Source of the DNA: Lineus longissimus
Taxonomy: Eukaryota; Nemertea; Pilidiophora; Heteronemertea; Lineidae
Assembly (NCBI RefSeq): GCF_910592395.1
Contig: NC_088309.1
Span: 12,714,599-12,778,598 of the forward strand
Direction of reading: 5' to 3'
Length of the DNA stretch: 64,000 bases
The notes beneath the pieces are model-generated. The model worked only from the letters and a program-made list of their open reading frames with translations, was not told the origin of the DNA and ran no database searches. The position numbers and the translations under genes were made by a program. Positions 24,561 to 36,229 of this stretch are shown one piece after another; the first letter of the stretch is position 1, and each line of letters opens with the position of its first letter.

Positions 24561-25587
24561 AATGGCCAGGGCCATTGTGCTCACCTCATGTGGAGGAAAG
24601 ATGGATAAAGAGCATGGTCTTGTGTCATGTAGTGTTAGGTTTGATGTAGGTCCAAGCAATTACAATTTCCCCAAAATGGCCAATTTACAGTACATTCGAC
24701 CTCTGTGACCTTGAAAAGTAGGTCAAATCAAAGAAGACCCGGGTGACACATTGAATGGTTGTTAGAATTAGATGTACCTATGATATAAAATTGGTGCCAA
24801 TCGGGCAAGTCATTACTAGGAATAATGGCATTTTGAAGAATTTAGGATTTGGCCCCCTCCCTGGAGGCCAAACGGCAAATCAGATCGCACCAAACTTCGG
24901 TACCTGAGATCACCTGACCAAGGGGTACATGCGTACTTAATTTGTGATCAATAGTCATTGCAGTTAAGAAACGTGCCATTGTTACGGCCTTACGGCGAAT
25001 TTACGCCATTTGACCTCTGTGACCTTGACAAGAAGGTCAAATTAAAAACCTGTGTGACATATACTGTATGGTGGTTAGATGTACCCATGATATCAAATTG
25101 GTGGCAATCGGGCAAGAAGTTAAGGAATAATCACATTTTTAAGGTTTTTGGATTTTGCCCCCTGGTGGTCAAGTGGTGAATCATATTGGACCAAACTTCG
25201 GTCCCTGAGATCAGCTGACTAAGGGGTAAATGTGTACCAAATTTGGTATCAATAGTCATTGCAGTTTAGAAACGTGCCATCGTTACATCCTAACGGCCAA
25301 TTTACACCATTTGACCTCTGTGACCTTGAAAAGGAGGTCAAATCAAAAACCCGGAGGATATATGATGCACCTTTGCTAGAAGTACCTACCATATTTTTTT
25401 CAAAATTTCCCGACTACTATTGAGGGAGATATTGCATATTTTCACTTTTAACGTTTGGCCCCCTGGTGGCCAAACCATGAAACGAATCGGACCGAAACTT
25501 GGTCTCCCAGGTGTCATTACATAAGGGTACATGTGTACCAAGTTTCAACTCAATAGCTCTAACAGTTACGAAACGTGCCCTGCTAAC
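24561..25587 (+). repeat. ~300-bp repeat family with TGACCT/AGGTCA clusters
   Basis: Three related units begin near 24697, 25008 and 25311 with a conserved core 'tttgacctctgtgacctt' followed by 'gaaaagtaggtcaaatc'. They continue through 'ggtgccaatcgggcaag' and 'ccccctggtggccaaac'. Each core holds three nuclear-receptor-type half-sites. More units occur at 28.06-28.64 kb and 32.50-32.83 kb. Confidence 0.85.
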
Positions 25588-25595
25588 GGACGACG

Positions 25596-25657
<62 letters not shown>

Positions 25658-25668
25658 ACGACGGACGC
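25588..25668. repeat. (ACG)n trinucleotide microsatellite
   Basis: About 25 near-perfect acg triplets with two 'acgg' interruptions at each side. It is located at the 3' end of a dispersed-repeat unit, where other copies (32.78 kb, 28.63 kb) show a short 'acgacgac/gacgacgg' seed. The Arg-rich ORFs here are artefacts. Confidence 0.95.
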
Positions 25669-26300
25669 CACGGTATGGGATAAGCTCACCTCTGCTAAGA
25701 GGTGAGCTAAAAACCAATATGGTGGCCTGGCAGACATCTTGGATTTGAGCTGAGGCCCAAAATCAATAGGGAACCTTCCGAGACCCTAGGCCTTCACACC
25801 ATAAAAATTTCAAGTCTACCGGACAAGCGGTTCCTGAGTTATAGAGCGGAATAGAGTGCGGACGCGGACGCGGAAACCAGCCAAGAACATAATGCCCCCA
25901 TCTCAACTTCGTTGAGCGGGCGGGGCATAATAAGCGAGATATTGCACTTTTTACCTTTTTTTAGTTTTGGGCTCCTGGTGGCCAAGTCGAGAATGAGATC
26001 GGATCGAAATTCGGTGTCTGAGGTTACATGACGTAGGGATTCATGTGTACAGAACCCAACCGACCAAACGATTGCATGAAACTATTGAATCTAATGAAAA
26101 GGCCAGGGGCCATTGCTAAATGTATAGTTATGAATAGTGTACAGGTCAAATCAGAATCATTATGTCATGTGATGCCTCTTTGCTTGGAGTACCTACCATA
26201 AAAAATTATTGAAGACAAGTCACTAATAAGTGAAACATTGCACTTTTTACCTATTAGTTTGGGCCATTTTGAAAATGGAATTTAGAGCAATTAGAACGTA
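25669..26300. repeat. Further dispersed-repeat units
   Basis: Contains one ~144-bp family unit (about 25715-25870), a 'cataatgcccccatctcaacttcg...cggggcataata' hairpin end, then a 'ggccaggggccattgctaaa' piece. No gene. Confidence 0.6.
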
Positions 26301-26308
26301 ACCAGCAA

Positions 26309-27184
26309 CCTGGTAAAGTGCGTAAGAATAGAGTGAAGAATGTCGGAACCTTGACAAAAGCTGAGGATCAAGTCCATGAATGGATTTTGGAGCAGAGGGG
26401 GAAACGCCTCCCAGTGGCTGTACAGGACATTCAGGAGAAAGCGTTAGAGTTGTTTGCAGCCTGGTGGGACGATCTCACCGAAGAGAGTTCCAAGCTGGAT
26501 GGGTCAATTACTTTATGAAGAGAAATAACATTTCATATCGCAAAGTCTAATAAGGACACCACAACCCTTCCCGCTGATGCGGCTGCTTGAGTGAAAGTGT
26601 TTCGGAACGAAGTTGCAGACACCATTGAAGGGATGGATATTGAATTTCGTTTTTTGTTTACTATGGATGAAACATTCCTATTGTTTGACTGTCGCCCTCT
26701 TTATACATGCAATCCGAAAGGTGCCAGGTCTGTTGATGTCAGGACGTCCAGGTCACAACGCTGCGAGCTACTTTTGCTTCTGGTTGACCGACATCGGGTC
26801 CACAGAACTGAACAGTTTGGATTGAGCATCACATAGATGGGGGATATTATTGACTTCATTCCGGTCGGCTGCACATCACTCGTACAGCCACTTGACGTCG
26901 CAGTCATGAAAGCCTTCAAGAACAACGCAAAAACACAATGGAAATCATGGAAAGTACGACACACGGATGACGATGGCATGTGTCGTCCAGTACAACTGTT
27001 GGATGTGGTAAACATTGTTAGCAATGCCTGGGAATCCGTGGAACCCCGAGTAATTCTTAACAGCTTTGAAGCATCCTTCCGAACACAGGAAACTGACAAT
27101 GGGCCAGCAATGGGTGACGACGACGACGAGGAAGAGGATGGACTTGACTTTGTAGACATGGACGACGAACTGATACAGGAGTAA
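26309..27184 (+). pseudogene. Pogo/Tigger-like (DDE_1/CENP-B type) transposase relic
   Basis: Decayed DNA transposase. 26318-26518 is a Tc5/CENP-B-like DNA-binding segment (EDQVHEWILEQRGKRLPV), with FAAWWDDL close behind. The catalytic part follows in other frames: LFTMDETFLLF (about 26660) contains the first Asp, and LLLVDRHRVH (about 26775) the second. From 26837 the C-terminal core FIPVGCTSLVQPLDVAVMKAFK is the signature of pogo/jerky-type enzymes. It is followed by an acidic tail (DDDDEEEDG) and a stop at 27182-27184. A stop or frame change occurs after 26518, near 26590, and at 26836 just before the C-terminal part. No introns are needed. No flanking TIRs were recognised. Confidence 0.8.
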
Positions 27185-28057
27185 TTGTGACAGAACATCA
27201 TGTATCACAATGAATTACGAACAGAATAAAGGGTTTCATTGGGTTAACAGGTCGTTGATATTTTTCTTAGTTTCTTACATTTTTAAAACCTGATAAATAC
27301 AATCAAAATCATTAATTTTGCGACACCCGGTCTAAACAGTGTCTCTTTTCCAAGTCAGATGGTTACCACACACATCCCCAGGAGTTCAAATCGCCCTTAA
27401 CGATGAATGGACCCATTCATTCCTGGCATAATTGAATTCATGTTAAATCCATGTTGATTTCATGAAAGCCATACCATGAATTCGATGGCAGGCCTACACG
27501 TTTATCATGCATGCATGCATCATACCCAAAATCATGTTCCCAACCAATGAGGTCTGACGAGAATTTTTATAGGCCTAACACCCCTAACCTAGATGAATAT
27601 CCTTATGAATAAACATCATAAATGTGGCATTGGGCGGTATTATCAACCTGGTCTTATAGAGCCGAGTTGAGAGTATTTACACAAAGGCCAGACTGCATTG
27701 AGGATATGAGCGAATGATTGCACACTAAAACCCCGAGATTTTAAATCAAATAATTCCTGAATGGCATTACTTTACATCGCACACTAAAACCCTGAGATTT
27801 TAAATTAGATAATTCCTGAATGGCATTACTATACATCGTAAACTTTATGATATGCATATGAATAAATACATTATTATACCATATTATACCAAGACATACG
27901 ACTCCATTAATAAAAGGAAAGATAAACTGATTAAAACGGACGGTGGGGTTTGCTTGACAGAAATTCAGACGGTTTGAATTGCGCCACTGTCGCGGTTCCG
28001 CAGGCGCAATACAATGGCGCACTGACGCAGTAAATTTGCGCGGGAACAGTTCAAAAC
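27185..28057. other. Intergenic, nothing recognised
   Basis: Contains a short direct repeat 'cgcacactaaaaccctgagattttaaat' near 27720 and 27778 (about 58 bp apart). No coding signal. Confidence 0.4.
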
Positions 28058-28680
28058 ACAATGTGACCTTGAAAATTAGGTCAAATTAAAAACCTGTATG
28101 ATATGTGATGTATCCTTGCTAGGAGAACTTACCATAAAATTTTGATTGAAAACGAGTCACTCATAAGAGAGATATTCAACTTTTCAGGTTTCAACTTCTG
28201 GCCCCCTGGTGGCGAAGTCAAGAATCAGATTGGACCGAAATTCGGTGTCAGAGGTACATGACATAGGTAGTCCTGTGTACGAAATTTTAAGTTCATAGCA
28301 TTAGCGGTTGAGAAACGTGCCATTGTTAGACTCAAACGGCCAACTTACAGCATTTGACCTCTGTGACCTTGAAAACTAGGTCAAATCAAAAACCCCTACA
28401 ATTTGTGATGTATCCTTGCTAGGTGAACCTACCATAAAAAAATTCTCGTAAACGAGTCACTCATAAGAGTGATATCACACTTTTTAGGTTTCCACTTCGC
28501 CACCAGGGGGCCAAATAAAGAATCAGATCAGACCGACATTCACTGTCAGAGGTCACCTGACCTAGGGGGTCATGTGTACCAAGTTTAAAGTTCATAGCTT
28601 TAGCGGTTAAGAAACGTGCCAAAAGGATACGACGACGGACACAGCGGTGTTGTATAGACTCCCCTACGGTGAGCCAAAAA
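28058..28680 (+). repeat. Two more ~300-bp TGACCT/AGGTCA repeat units
   Basis: Cores at about 28062-28086 (tgaccttgaaaattaggtca) and 28354-28385 (the full tgacctctgtgaccttgaaa core), with the same following text 'cttgctaggagaacttacca' and 'tggtggcgaagtc'. The second unit ends in 'acgacggacac', like the 25.6-kb unit. Confidence 0.85.
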
Positions 28681-29364
28681 GGCTCAAAACCAAAATTTCA
28701 TGTCATTCTCAAGAGCTAGTCTAAGGTTTACAAAACTGCCCCTCAAACAAACGATTTAGATCGCTGCTCTCTATGTAATGGTCATGGCCGGAATTGGTGA
28801 TCTAAGCTATCTGTGATAAATATCAAAGCCAGAAATAAATCTTTCTGTAGCACATACAATAGCAGTGATCATAATTGCAGGTTGCAGCACATTCAGCACC
28901 CTCGGTTGCAGATTTACGCCACAGTTTAGGCCAAAAATACCCCTCTCCAGCCAGTTATGATTTCTGTGAAGGGTTCAACAAACTCCATCTTTCGGATGGT
29001 AAAGGAACCGACTCATTTCGGAGTTTTTTAAGCGGGTCAGCAGTGCTGAAAAGGGGTAATTTTGGTCAGTTTTTAACCAGAAAAATAAAATACAGCTGGG
29101 GGGCCGGAGTTAACTTGTCTCTGTTGAATCAGCAAGCTCCGGTCTTCTTGAGGGAGCTCTTGCAAAAACCTTTTTTTTCCTGGGGGATCAGAAAAGGGGT
29201 ATTTGGGGAGTGAAACGTAGGTGCTGAAATCGTTAAGAAGGCAAATATGCCGAGCCTTTGATTCATCACCTTTTCAAAACTATGTCCATATCTGTATGAC
29301 AACACCATATTCTGTTTTTTTCTTCTTGGGTGGTACCAACCTCATGTTAATCGATAATGATTAT
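28681..29364. other. Intergenic; weak ORF only
   Basis: A 112-codon plus-strand ORF (28875-29213) has no recognisable domain and is not called as a gene. Confidence 0.35.
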
Positions 29365-29549
29365 CACCTTTCCAGAAATGGGGCGCTGAGTGTCCGAAAT
29401 AGTGATGTCATAAGGGGAAACTAGGCCTTATGGTGGAGGGACAAAGGAGATAGTCATGGTTGACCAACACACTTGAATGCCTTTAATGATGGACAAGGGG
29501 GAAAAAGTTAGTTCCAATGCAAGCCACCAATTTCGGGAAGCATGTATAC
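29365..29549 (+). mobile_element. Internal fragment of family A MITE
   Basis: Matches 58608-58793 (tccagaaatggggcgctgag through gaagcatgtata) in direct orientation, without either TIR. It is therefore a truncated third copy. Confidence 0.85.
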
Positions 29550-29956
29550 ACTCAGTATTTGTGTCTGACACCCCGTAAACATGGGCAACGCAAAGCAGAG
29601 CTAATCCCGATGAACGAGCATAGAATTTAAGATAGTATGATTGTGAAGTTATTAATCACCCCACTGCAGGAGAAATAATACAAGGCAACCCCACAGTAAA
29701 ATGATACCAATCTGACCACTCATCTGCGAGTATTAAATGGCCTCATTTGATTGCACGTATGAAAGGACAGATGGACAAGGGTAAACCTACATCTCTACAG
29801 AACTGGTTGGGTGGGATAACTACAGAATTCATTAATTCAAGGCGGTGTCATAAAAATTCATTTCAAAGTCCTTGGCTCAGAAATACCATTAGAGCCATTC
29901 TCCCTTTTAAAGATGCATGTGTGTTGATACTCTGCTGCAAAATGCTGTACATGTAA

Positions 29957-30156
29957 TCAATTTTTCTTGATCTCTTTTCTCCTTGATAAAAAGTCTGTAT
30001 TGAGGAGTCGATAGAAGAGTACAATGTTCATGACGGTAATGATCGCCAATCCTGCACTGCCGATAGTATACATGACGAATGGTAGCAGGTCGCGGTTGAT
30101 CACAATCCATCGAGTCATCCATGATAGGGTGGTGATACGGAATGCCACAAATGTAA
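29957..30156 (-). CDS. Probable terminal exon of a multi-pass membrane protein (TLC-domain-like)
   Basis: On the minus strand a strong 3' splice acceptor (cttgtcttctttttcag, ending at 30157) is followed by an open frame of about 66 codons to the stop at 29957. It reads TFVAFRITTLSW, then a charged loop, then two hydrophobic stretches ending VLFYRLLNTDFLSRR and a lysine-rich tail. A last helix with 'LN..+F' followed by basic residues resembles the C-terminus of TRAM/LAG1/CLN8 (TLC) domain proteins. This is a resemblance from memory, not a proof. Upstream exons would lie at higher coordinates and were not found. It is surrounded by unrelated repeats. Confidence 0.45.
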
Positions 30157-30372
30157 CTGAAAAAGAAGACAAGAGTCAGTTTTTCTGGGGCAAATATTTC
30201 ATAAATAAGCAAATAACCATTTTGTAGTCTAGTTAATCCAATTGTGCTCAATTGGGAATCATTTAGTGGTGATGAAATGAGTAGGGAAATTATGAAGTTG
30301 ACCTTTCTGACCTTGGAAACTAGGTGTAGGTCAAAATGTTAGCACAATGTCAAGCTTGATAAATCAATCAAC
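30157..30372. other. Likely intron and repeat sequence
   Basis: Upstream of the TLC-like exon on the minus strand; includes 'gacctttctgaccttggaaactaggtgtaggtca' (about 30302-30335), a diverged dispersed-repeat core. Confidence 0.4.
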
Positions 30373-31868
30373 TAGATATAACGCGATCGAGGCGAATCGC
30401 AATGTATGCCCCCGCTCTGTGGGCACCAGTGTCCACAGGCCTGTCACTAAACTGGTTTTGAAGTTATGGGGTGTATAGGAAAGATGGCCTCTTGCTGGCC
30501 ATATTGAATTTCGGAGCGTGACCAAAATTGATAGGGAACCTCCCCCAATCCACGCTATTAAACCATAGAATTTAGAGATCAATCGGGATACCTGTTCCTG
30601 AGTTATAATCCGGAATGGGAAATCCAAGATGGCCTATTGGTGGACATATTGAATTTTGGAACGCGACCAAAATCGATAGGGACCCTTGCCCTATCCACCC
30701 CAATTCACTATAGAAATTCCAGATCAAGCTGCCACCGGTTCTTGAGTTATAGTCAGGAATAGATTGCGGCGGCGTTGGACTCGGAAACCAGCTGATGATA
30801 ATGATGATGATGATGATAAAATGCCTTTTGCATATTGGCGTTTATGCGGCATGAAATCCAAATGTGGAGAAAGGTCTTTGATCTTCAACCAACAGCAGCG
30901 GGCGAGCCCATTTTTGATTAATTCATGATTAATACATAACAAGATGGCGGCCTGGGGGCCATATTGGATATCAGATGGGGCCAGAAAATTATACAGCACC
31001 TCCCTTACCCTAGGTGATCATACCACAAAAATATCAGCTCTCTCACACTAGTGCTTCTGGGGTTATAGGTCGGAATGCTAAATATTCAAGATGCCAACTC
31101 ACGGCCATCTTGGATTTCGGGTTGCGCCCAAAATCAGTAGGGAAACTCCCCTACCATAGGCCATTACACCACAAAAGCCTGAAGTCTGTCGGACATGTGG
31201 TTCTTCAATTAACGAGCGGAATGCAAAAATCTAAGATGACGGCTGGCGGCCATATTGGATTTTTGAATGCACCCAAAATCGATAGGGAACCTCCCCTACC
31301 AAAGAGCATTACACCACAAAAGTTTGAAGTATGTCGGACCTCTAGTTCTTCAGTTAACGATCGGAATACAAAAATCTAAGTTGGCGGCTGGTGGCCATAT
31401 TGGATTCTGGATCGCGCCCAAAATCAGTAGGGAACCTCCCCTACCATAGACCATTACACCACTAAAGTTTGAAGTCTGTCGGACCTCTCGTTCTTCAGTT
31501 AACGAGTGGAATGCAAAAACCTAGGATGGCGGTTGGCGGCCATATTGGATTTTGGAACAGGCCCAAAATCGCTAGGGAACCTCCCCTACCACAAACCATT
31601 CCACCACAAAAGTTTGAAGTCTGTCGGACCTCTAGTTCTTCAGTTAACGAGCAGAATGCGAAAACCTAAGATGGCGGCTGGCGGCCATATTGGATTTTGG
31701 ACCGCGCCCAAAATCAATTGGCACTCTTTGAGACACTAGGCCTACACCCCCTAAAAATTTCTAGTCAGCAGAACAAGGGGTTCTTGGGTTATAGTCCAGA
31801 ATTAAGTGCGGCGGCCGGATACCACCAAGTACACGTACATAATGCCCCGACTATGGCGGGGGCATAAT
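30373..31868. repeat. Composite repeat with ~144-bp tandem units
   Basis: The left end 'ataacgcgatcg..cgaatcgcaatgtatgcccccgc' and right end 'cataatgccccgac...cgggggcataatg' look like matching termini. About nine ~144-bp units lie between them, recognised by 'ggcggccatattggatt', 'ggcccaaaatcgatagggaa', 'aacctcccctacca' and 'agtttgaagtctgtcggacc' (for example 31246, 31390, 31535, 31679). The adjacent units around 31.2-31.7 kb are the most alike. Several overlapping ORFs are translations of this array. A GAT-rich microsatellite is at about 30794-30818. Confidence 0.8.
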
Positions 31869-33744
31869 GACATACATTTGAAGATCACACAGTGACGGTG
31901 TCTTGATATATGACTGACATTGAGTTTTATGACCTGGCCTACTTACAGCTGAAAAGTAGGTCACATTGACCTGGCTTATCGTATACTGTCGTTTCTATGT
32001 TAAAGCCTTTAGTGCCCGACTATTACTGGAAATCATGTGAAATTTTATCTCAACAAGCTGTTCAACGAAGAAGTTGTGGTTGCTGCGCATGCACACTAGT
32101 GGTAAAATTGCCTGCCGCTTTTGGCAATATCGAGCGACGTCGATGTTTCGGCATTGTTAGCCGATGTCAATGGATTTTTATCACAAAACAAACATGAAGA
32201 AATTTCAATAACAATCCCAAAAGCCTAGTTGGGCACACGCAAAATGAATCACTGTTGGAATACACATGCACTCCATCATGTCAATAGAGTGCACAATGTT
32301 TGCAGTGAGCGAGACTCACCAGAATCAACGAGGAATGATGCCAGACGGGGGATTCGGATGTAACAAAAAAATTAACCGCCTTAATCGCCAGAATGTGGAT
32401 TTTTTGGCAGGGAAATTGGGAGTTTCGAAGTTTTTTACTTTTTGGGTGAAAAATCGGGGTTACTACGCCAAATCGGAGGGTTTGGCAGATCTGCAACTTT
32501 CACATCTGTGACCTTGAAAAATAGGTCAAATCAAAAACCTGTACATGATACGTGCTGTTTTCTTCCTGTTAGAGGAGTACCTACCAAAAAAATATCATGA
32601 ATATCTGACCAAAATCAGGGGTCCTATTGCATGTTTTACGTTATTGCATTGCACCCCCTGGTGGCCAAACCAAGAATAATTCTGGACAAAATTTGGTGCG
32701 AATCGCCCCCTGGGCCCAAGGGTACAGGTTTTAAGTCCAGACCTGAAGCGGTTACGAAAAATACCACGCTAACATACGCTGTCAGTGGACGACGACAAGA
32801 CGCCACGTCATTGCACGGACCATCCTGAGCTTCAGGTTTTTGATACTCCTACGTCCCATACAAAACCCTGAGAAAATCCATTAGAATCGACAGCGAAGGG
32901 TGGCTGTTCCGATAACCTGATACACTGTGCGTAATGTATGTATATATAGCGTTTTATATGACAATAAAATGTATATGAATAAAGTTTAAGATAATCCTAT
33001 CGTTAAATCGTTTTATACTTCATCGATTCTATGCTGTTAAACATTGTGTAGACGTGTAATTGTGTTTTAATTAAGTAATGAAATAAATTTGCAGCGGGGT
33101 GCGCGCAATACGAAGGAACAGCACTGAAAAATTCAGAATTTTCATAAATACCCGCATGTTCTAAAAATAGCAGCTAATGAAAATACGCGTTTCATGGCCA
33201 TCTTTGAAATTTAACTAACCTACCTCGGACCCGAGCCCTATGGCGCAAAAGACTATACAATTGATAGTGCATCTGAGAGCATTAATTCCTGGGTCCGTGG
33301 TTTACGTATTTCTGAGACCGACGCTCTGATTGGGCGCTTTTTTTCTACCGCTACAATCCGTCTGAAGGGCATGGATTTCCCCAGGGGTTTGTAATAGCGA
33401 GAGCTGGAGCATATGGAAAACCACTGGGTGCCGAGGATGTGCACGGACGCACAACAGACCACCACTTACCACTCCGGGCACAGCATAAGCCCTATTGGTC
33501 TTCGACCAAGTGGGCTAAAAATAAGGATCACATTGTGAACATTAAGTACTTAGTATGGACCCAAAAAATACTGACAATGAATCAGGTATGATTTCATTAG
33601 GATTGAGGTTTTGATCAGTTGAGTAACATCCAGATGCAGTGAATACTTCTTATGATATGACTCCTCCAGATTTTTTTCCCCTTATCTTCTCATATCAATG
33701 ATGTTACTTTCAAGGTTCCACTTTAGAATCAAGTGCTATATCCT
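31869..33744. other. Intergenic with one dispersed-repeat unit
   Basis: 32500-32830 is a further ~300-bp family unit (tgaccttgaaaaataggtca at 32509-32528; ccccctggtggccaaac; gacgacgacaagacgcc at the end). The remainder shows no recognisable exon, RNA or element. Confidence 0.5.
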
Positions 33745-34238
33745 CACCGAAAAGCAGTGTGATATCAGTCAGGATTCAGTCAGGTTGCAGTGTTACCTCA
33801 CATTTTTATGGCAGTGTTGAAATCAGTGGAAAGCAGTCATAGGGAGTGTTTTTCAGTCACGCGTTACCAAAGCATACAGTTATACAGCAATCAAAAATAG
33901 AGGTTAGGGAGTCATAAGCAGTGGTAAGACAGTCAAAATCAGTGGTAAGGCAGTCAAAAGCAGTGCTCATTTAAATATTTAGGCTGACTGATTTCCACTG
34001 CTTTTGACACTGAAAATGACTCCCCACTATGCATCATGCACAGGGCTGGCAGTGGGGTTCAGTGTTAATTTAAATATTTCGCAGCACACTGAATCCACAC
34101 TGAAACACCACTGATTTTGACTGCCATTTCCAAAACCTCCTGGAGGGAGCAGTCATTTTCAGTGTTAATATGAATAATTTATTCAATGGCATGCAGGCAC
34201 CGATGCCGAGAGAGGTTTGGGGGACGTGACCCCCCTGT
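33745..34238. repeat. CAGTG/CAGTC-rich degenerate repeat, left block
   Basis: The pentamers cagtg, cagtc and their complements recur every 10-25 bp (for example cagtcataagcagtggtaag, gcagtcattttcagtg). No fixed period is visible. The same texture returns at 36230-36745. Family B copy 2 lies between the two blocks. Confidence 0.75.
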
Positions 34239-34247
34239 GCTGATGAC

Positions 34248-35478
34248 GGTATCCAGTAAAAAAGGTACAGGTAAAAAAGGTACGGTAAAAAAGGTACAGG
34301 AAAAAAAGGTATCGGTAAAAAAGGTACAGGAAAAAAAGGTATCGGTAAAAAAGGTACAAGAAAAATGGGGACTAGGTAAAAAGGTACAGACACTTTTTAA
34401 AAAGTTATTGTATGAAATTCGTTGATTCTCACATTGACTGAATGGGTACCTGTACCTTTTTTTCCTGTACCTTTTTTACCGTACCTTTTTTACCTGTACC
34501 TTTTTTACCTGTACCTTTTTTACCTACATGCTCAAGTAAAAAAGGTACAGGTAAAAAAGGTACAGGTAAAAAGGTACGGTAAAAAAGGTACAGGAAAAAA
34601 AGGTACAAGTAAAAAAGGTATCGGTAAAAAAGGTACAGGAAAAAAAGGTATCGGTAAAAAAGGTACAGGAAAAAAAGGTATCGGTAAAAAAGGTACAAGA
34701 AAAATTGGGGACTAGGTAAAAAAGGTACAGACACTTTTTAAAAAGTTATTGTATGAAATTCTTTGATTCTCACATTGACTGAATGGGTACTGATGGCCAA
34801 TGTCCTCTTTGATTACTCATTTACAGTTAGAAGCCCTTAGTTTCATAGTTACAAAAGTGCGAAAGAAACCCTGAATGTATTAAAACCGTTGGTATCAGTA
34901 AAATAAATATTCCAGGTGGTATCAGCTTGGGAAGACCTTCCTAATTAATACCAGACCTGGAACAATCCACCTTGGACAAGGGATTTTCTGATTGATTGTT
35001 AATTGGATTAATTACAGTAGCCATAATTATGCTTTGGCAATTAGAAGTTAATCAACTTTACTCTAGCAAGGAAGTAATTAGTTTGGATACACAAAAAACA
35101 AATAACCAACACATAACATGGTTTCCATTTGACTGACTGATTGAAAACATATCTAAACTTTGCCTATCTCAGTATAAGTTACCTCCACCACACAACATCT
35201 ACATAATAATCATAATAACCCCAAAATTTGACTTCATTTACAATAAACAAGACGTGCAATTTATAACATTTGACAGCAAAGACACCATACCTGTACCTTT
35301 TTTACCTAGTCCCCATTTTTCTTGTACCTTTTTTACCTGTACCTTTTTTACCGATACCTTTTTTACTTGTACCTTTTTTACCGATACCGTTTTTACTTGT
35401 ACCTTTTTTTCCTGTACCTTTTTTACCGTACCTTTTTTACCTGTACCTTTTTTACCTGTACCTTTTTTACCTACATTC
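34248..35478 (-). mobile_element. Family B, internally deleted non-autonomous copy
   Basis: Ends GGTATCCAG and CCTACATTC as in the 2035-6101 copy, with a perfect 9-bp target duplication gctgatgac (34239-34247 and 35479-35487). The left TIR array occurs twice (34260-34395 and 34535-34735), separated by an inverted array (34450-34528), which suggests rearrangement or TIR slippage. The interior 34740-35280 matches 5435-5925. The transposase and the family C insertion are absent, the junction falling at 'cacattgactgaatgggtac'. Confidence 0.93.
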
Positions 35479-35487
35479 GCTGATGAC

Positions 35488-36229
35488 AACCAAAGAATTG
35501 TTTGAAAAAGCAAAAACTTCTAGTGAACTGTTACTTTTGCTGTCCTATTTTAGACGGTGTGTTTGCGTCCAATATGGCAGTGATGACGTCATCTGCACAA
35601 ATAGAGGACATCGCCATTGCATGATGACGTGACACAGTAAAAAGATGACAAATTCACGTCCTTGACCTACGTCATTGCAAACTTTGTCATAATGACAGTG
35701 GTCAGATGGGGTTACTAGACAATTGAAACAACGCATGGCACATAGCTACTGTCAGTGATGTCAGGGATTGAAGCTAGATCAAATTGACATCCAAATAAAG
35801 TAACTGCACGCGGCCTGTAGAGTAATGATCTAACAGACTGATTGATGTGTATTGAGCTCCCATGCAGATATCTTGCAGTGTATGCATACATTACAATTAA
35901 CACCTATAATGGCCTACAGTAGATGCATGAAGATACATGCAGATATCTTGCAGTGTATGCATACATTACAACACCTATAGGGCCTACAGCCTTCTTGATT
36001 TGCTGAAAATACAACTTCAGTGTATGTCTAGATTACCCTTTTTGCATTCATTTGGCTCCTTATGTGTTCCAATTCAAACTGACTAAAACTCCCCTCTTCT
36101 CATATTGAAATTCGGGTAAATATCGAGAAATATGAAGCGCTACCATGATTTCTTGAATGTTTCACTATCAAATTCAAACTTACTAGCTTCCTGTCTCAGG
36201 TTGCATTATGGGTGAAATCTAACACTGAA
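35488..36229. other. Stretch between family B copy 2 and the second CAGT block
   Basis: Contains a ~76-bp tandem duplication (35861-36000, unit starting catgcagatatcttgcagtg). Otherwise no recognisable feature. Confidence 0.5.
35861..36000. repeat. 76-bp tandem duplication
   Basis: catgcagatatcttgcagtg followed by tatgcatacattacaa appears at 35861 and 35937, with small differences at the end of the unit. Confidence 0.9.

Noticed and set aside
25417-25737. Poly-Arg ORF
   Set aside because: Direct translation of the (ACG)n microsatellite.
26701-27201. 166-codon minus-strand ORF rich in Ser
   Set aside because: Shadow of the pogo-like transposase on the plus strand; the Ser runs are the complement of its GAC/GAG acidic tail.
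34070-34734. Leu/Phe/Tyr/Pro-rich and Lys/Val/Gly-rich ORFs that could look like membrane or coiled proteins
   Set aside because: They are translations of the ggtaaaaaaggtac tandem array in family B TIRs, open on both strands.
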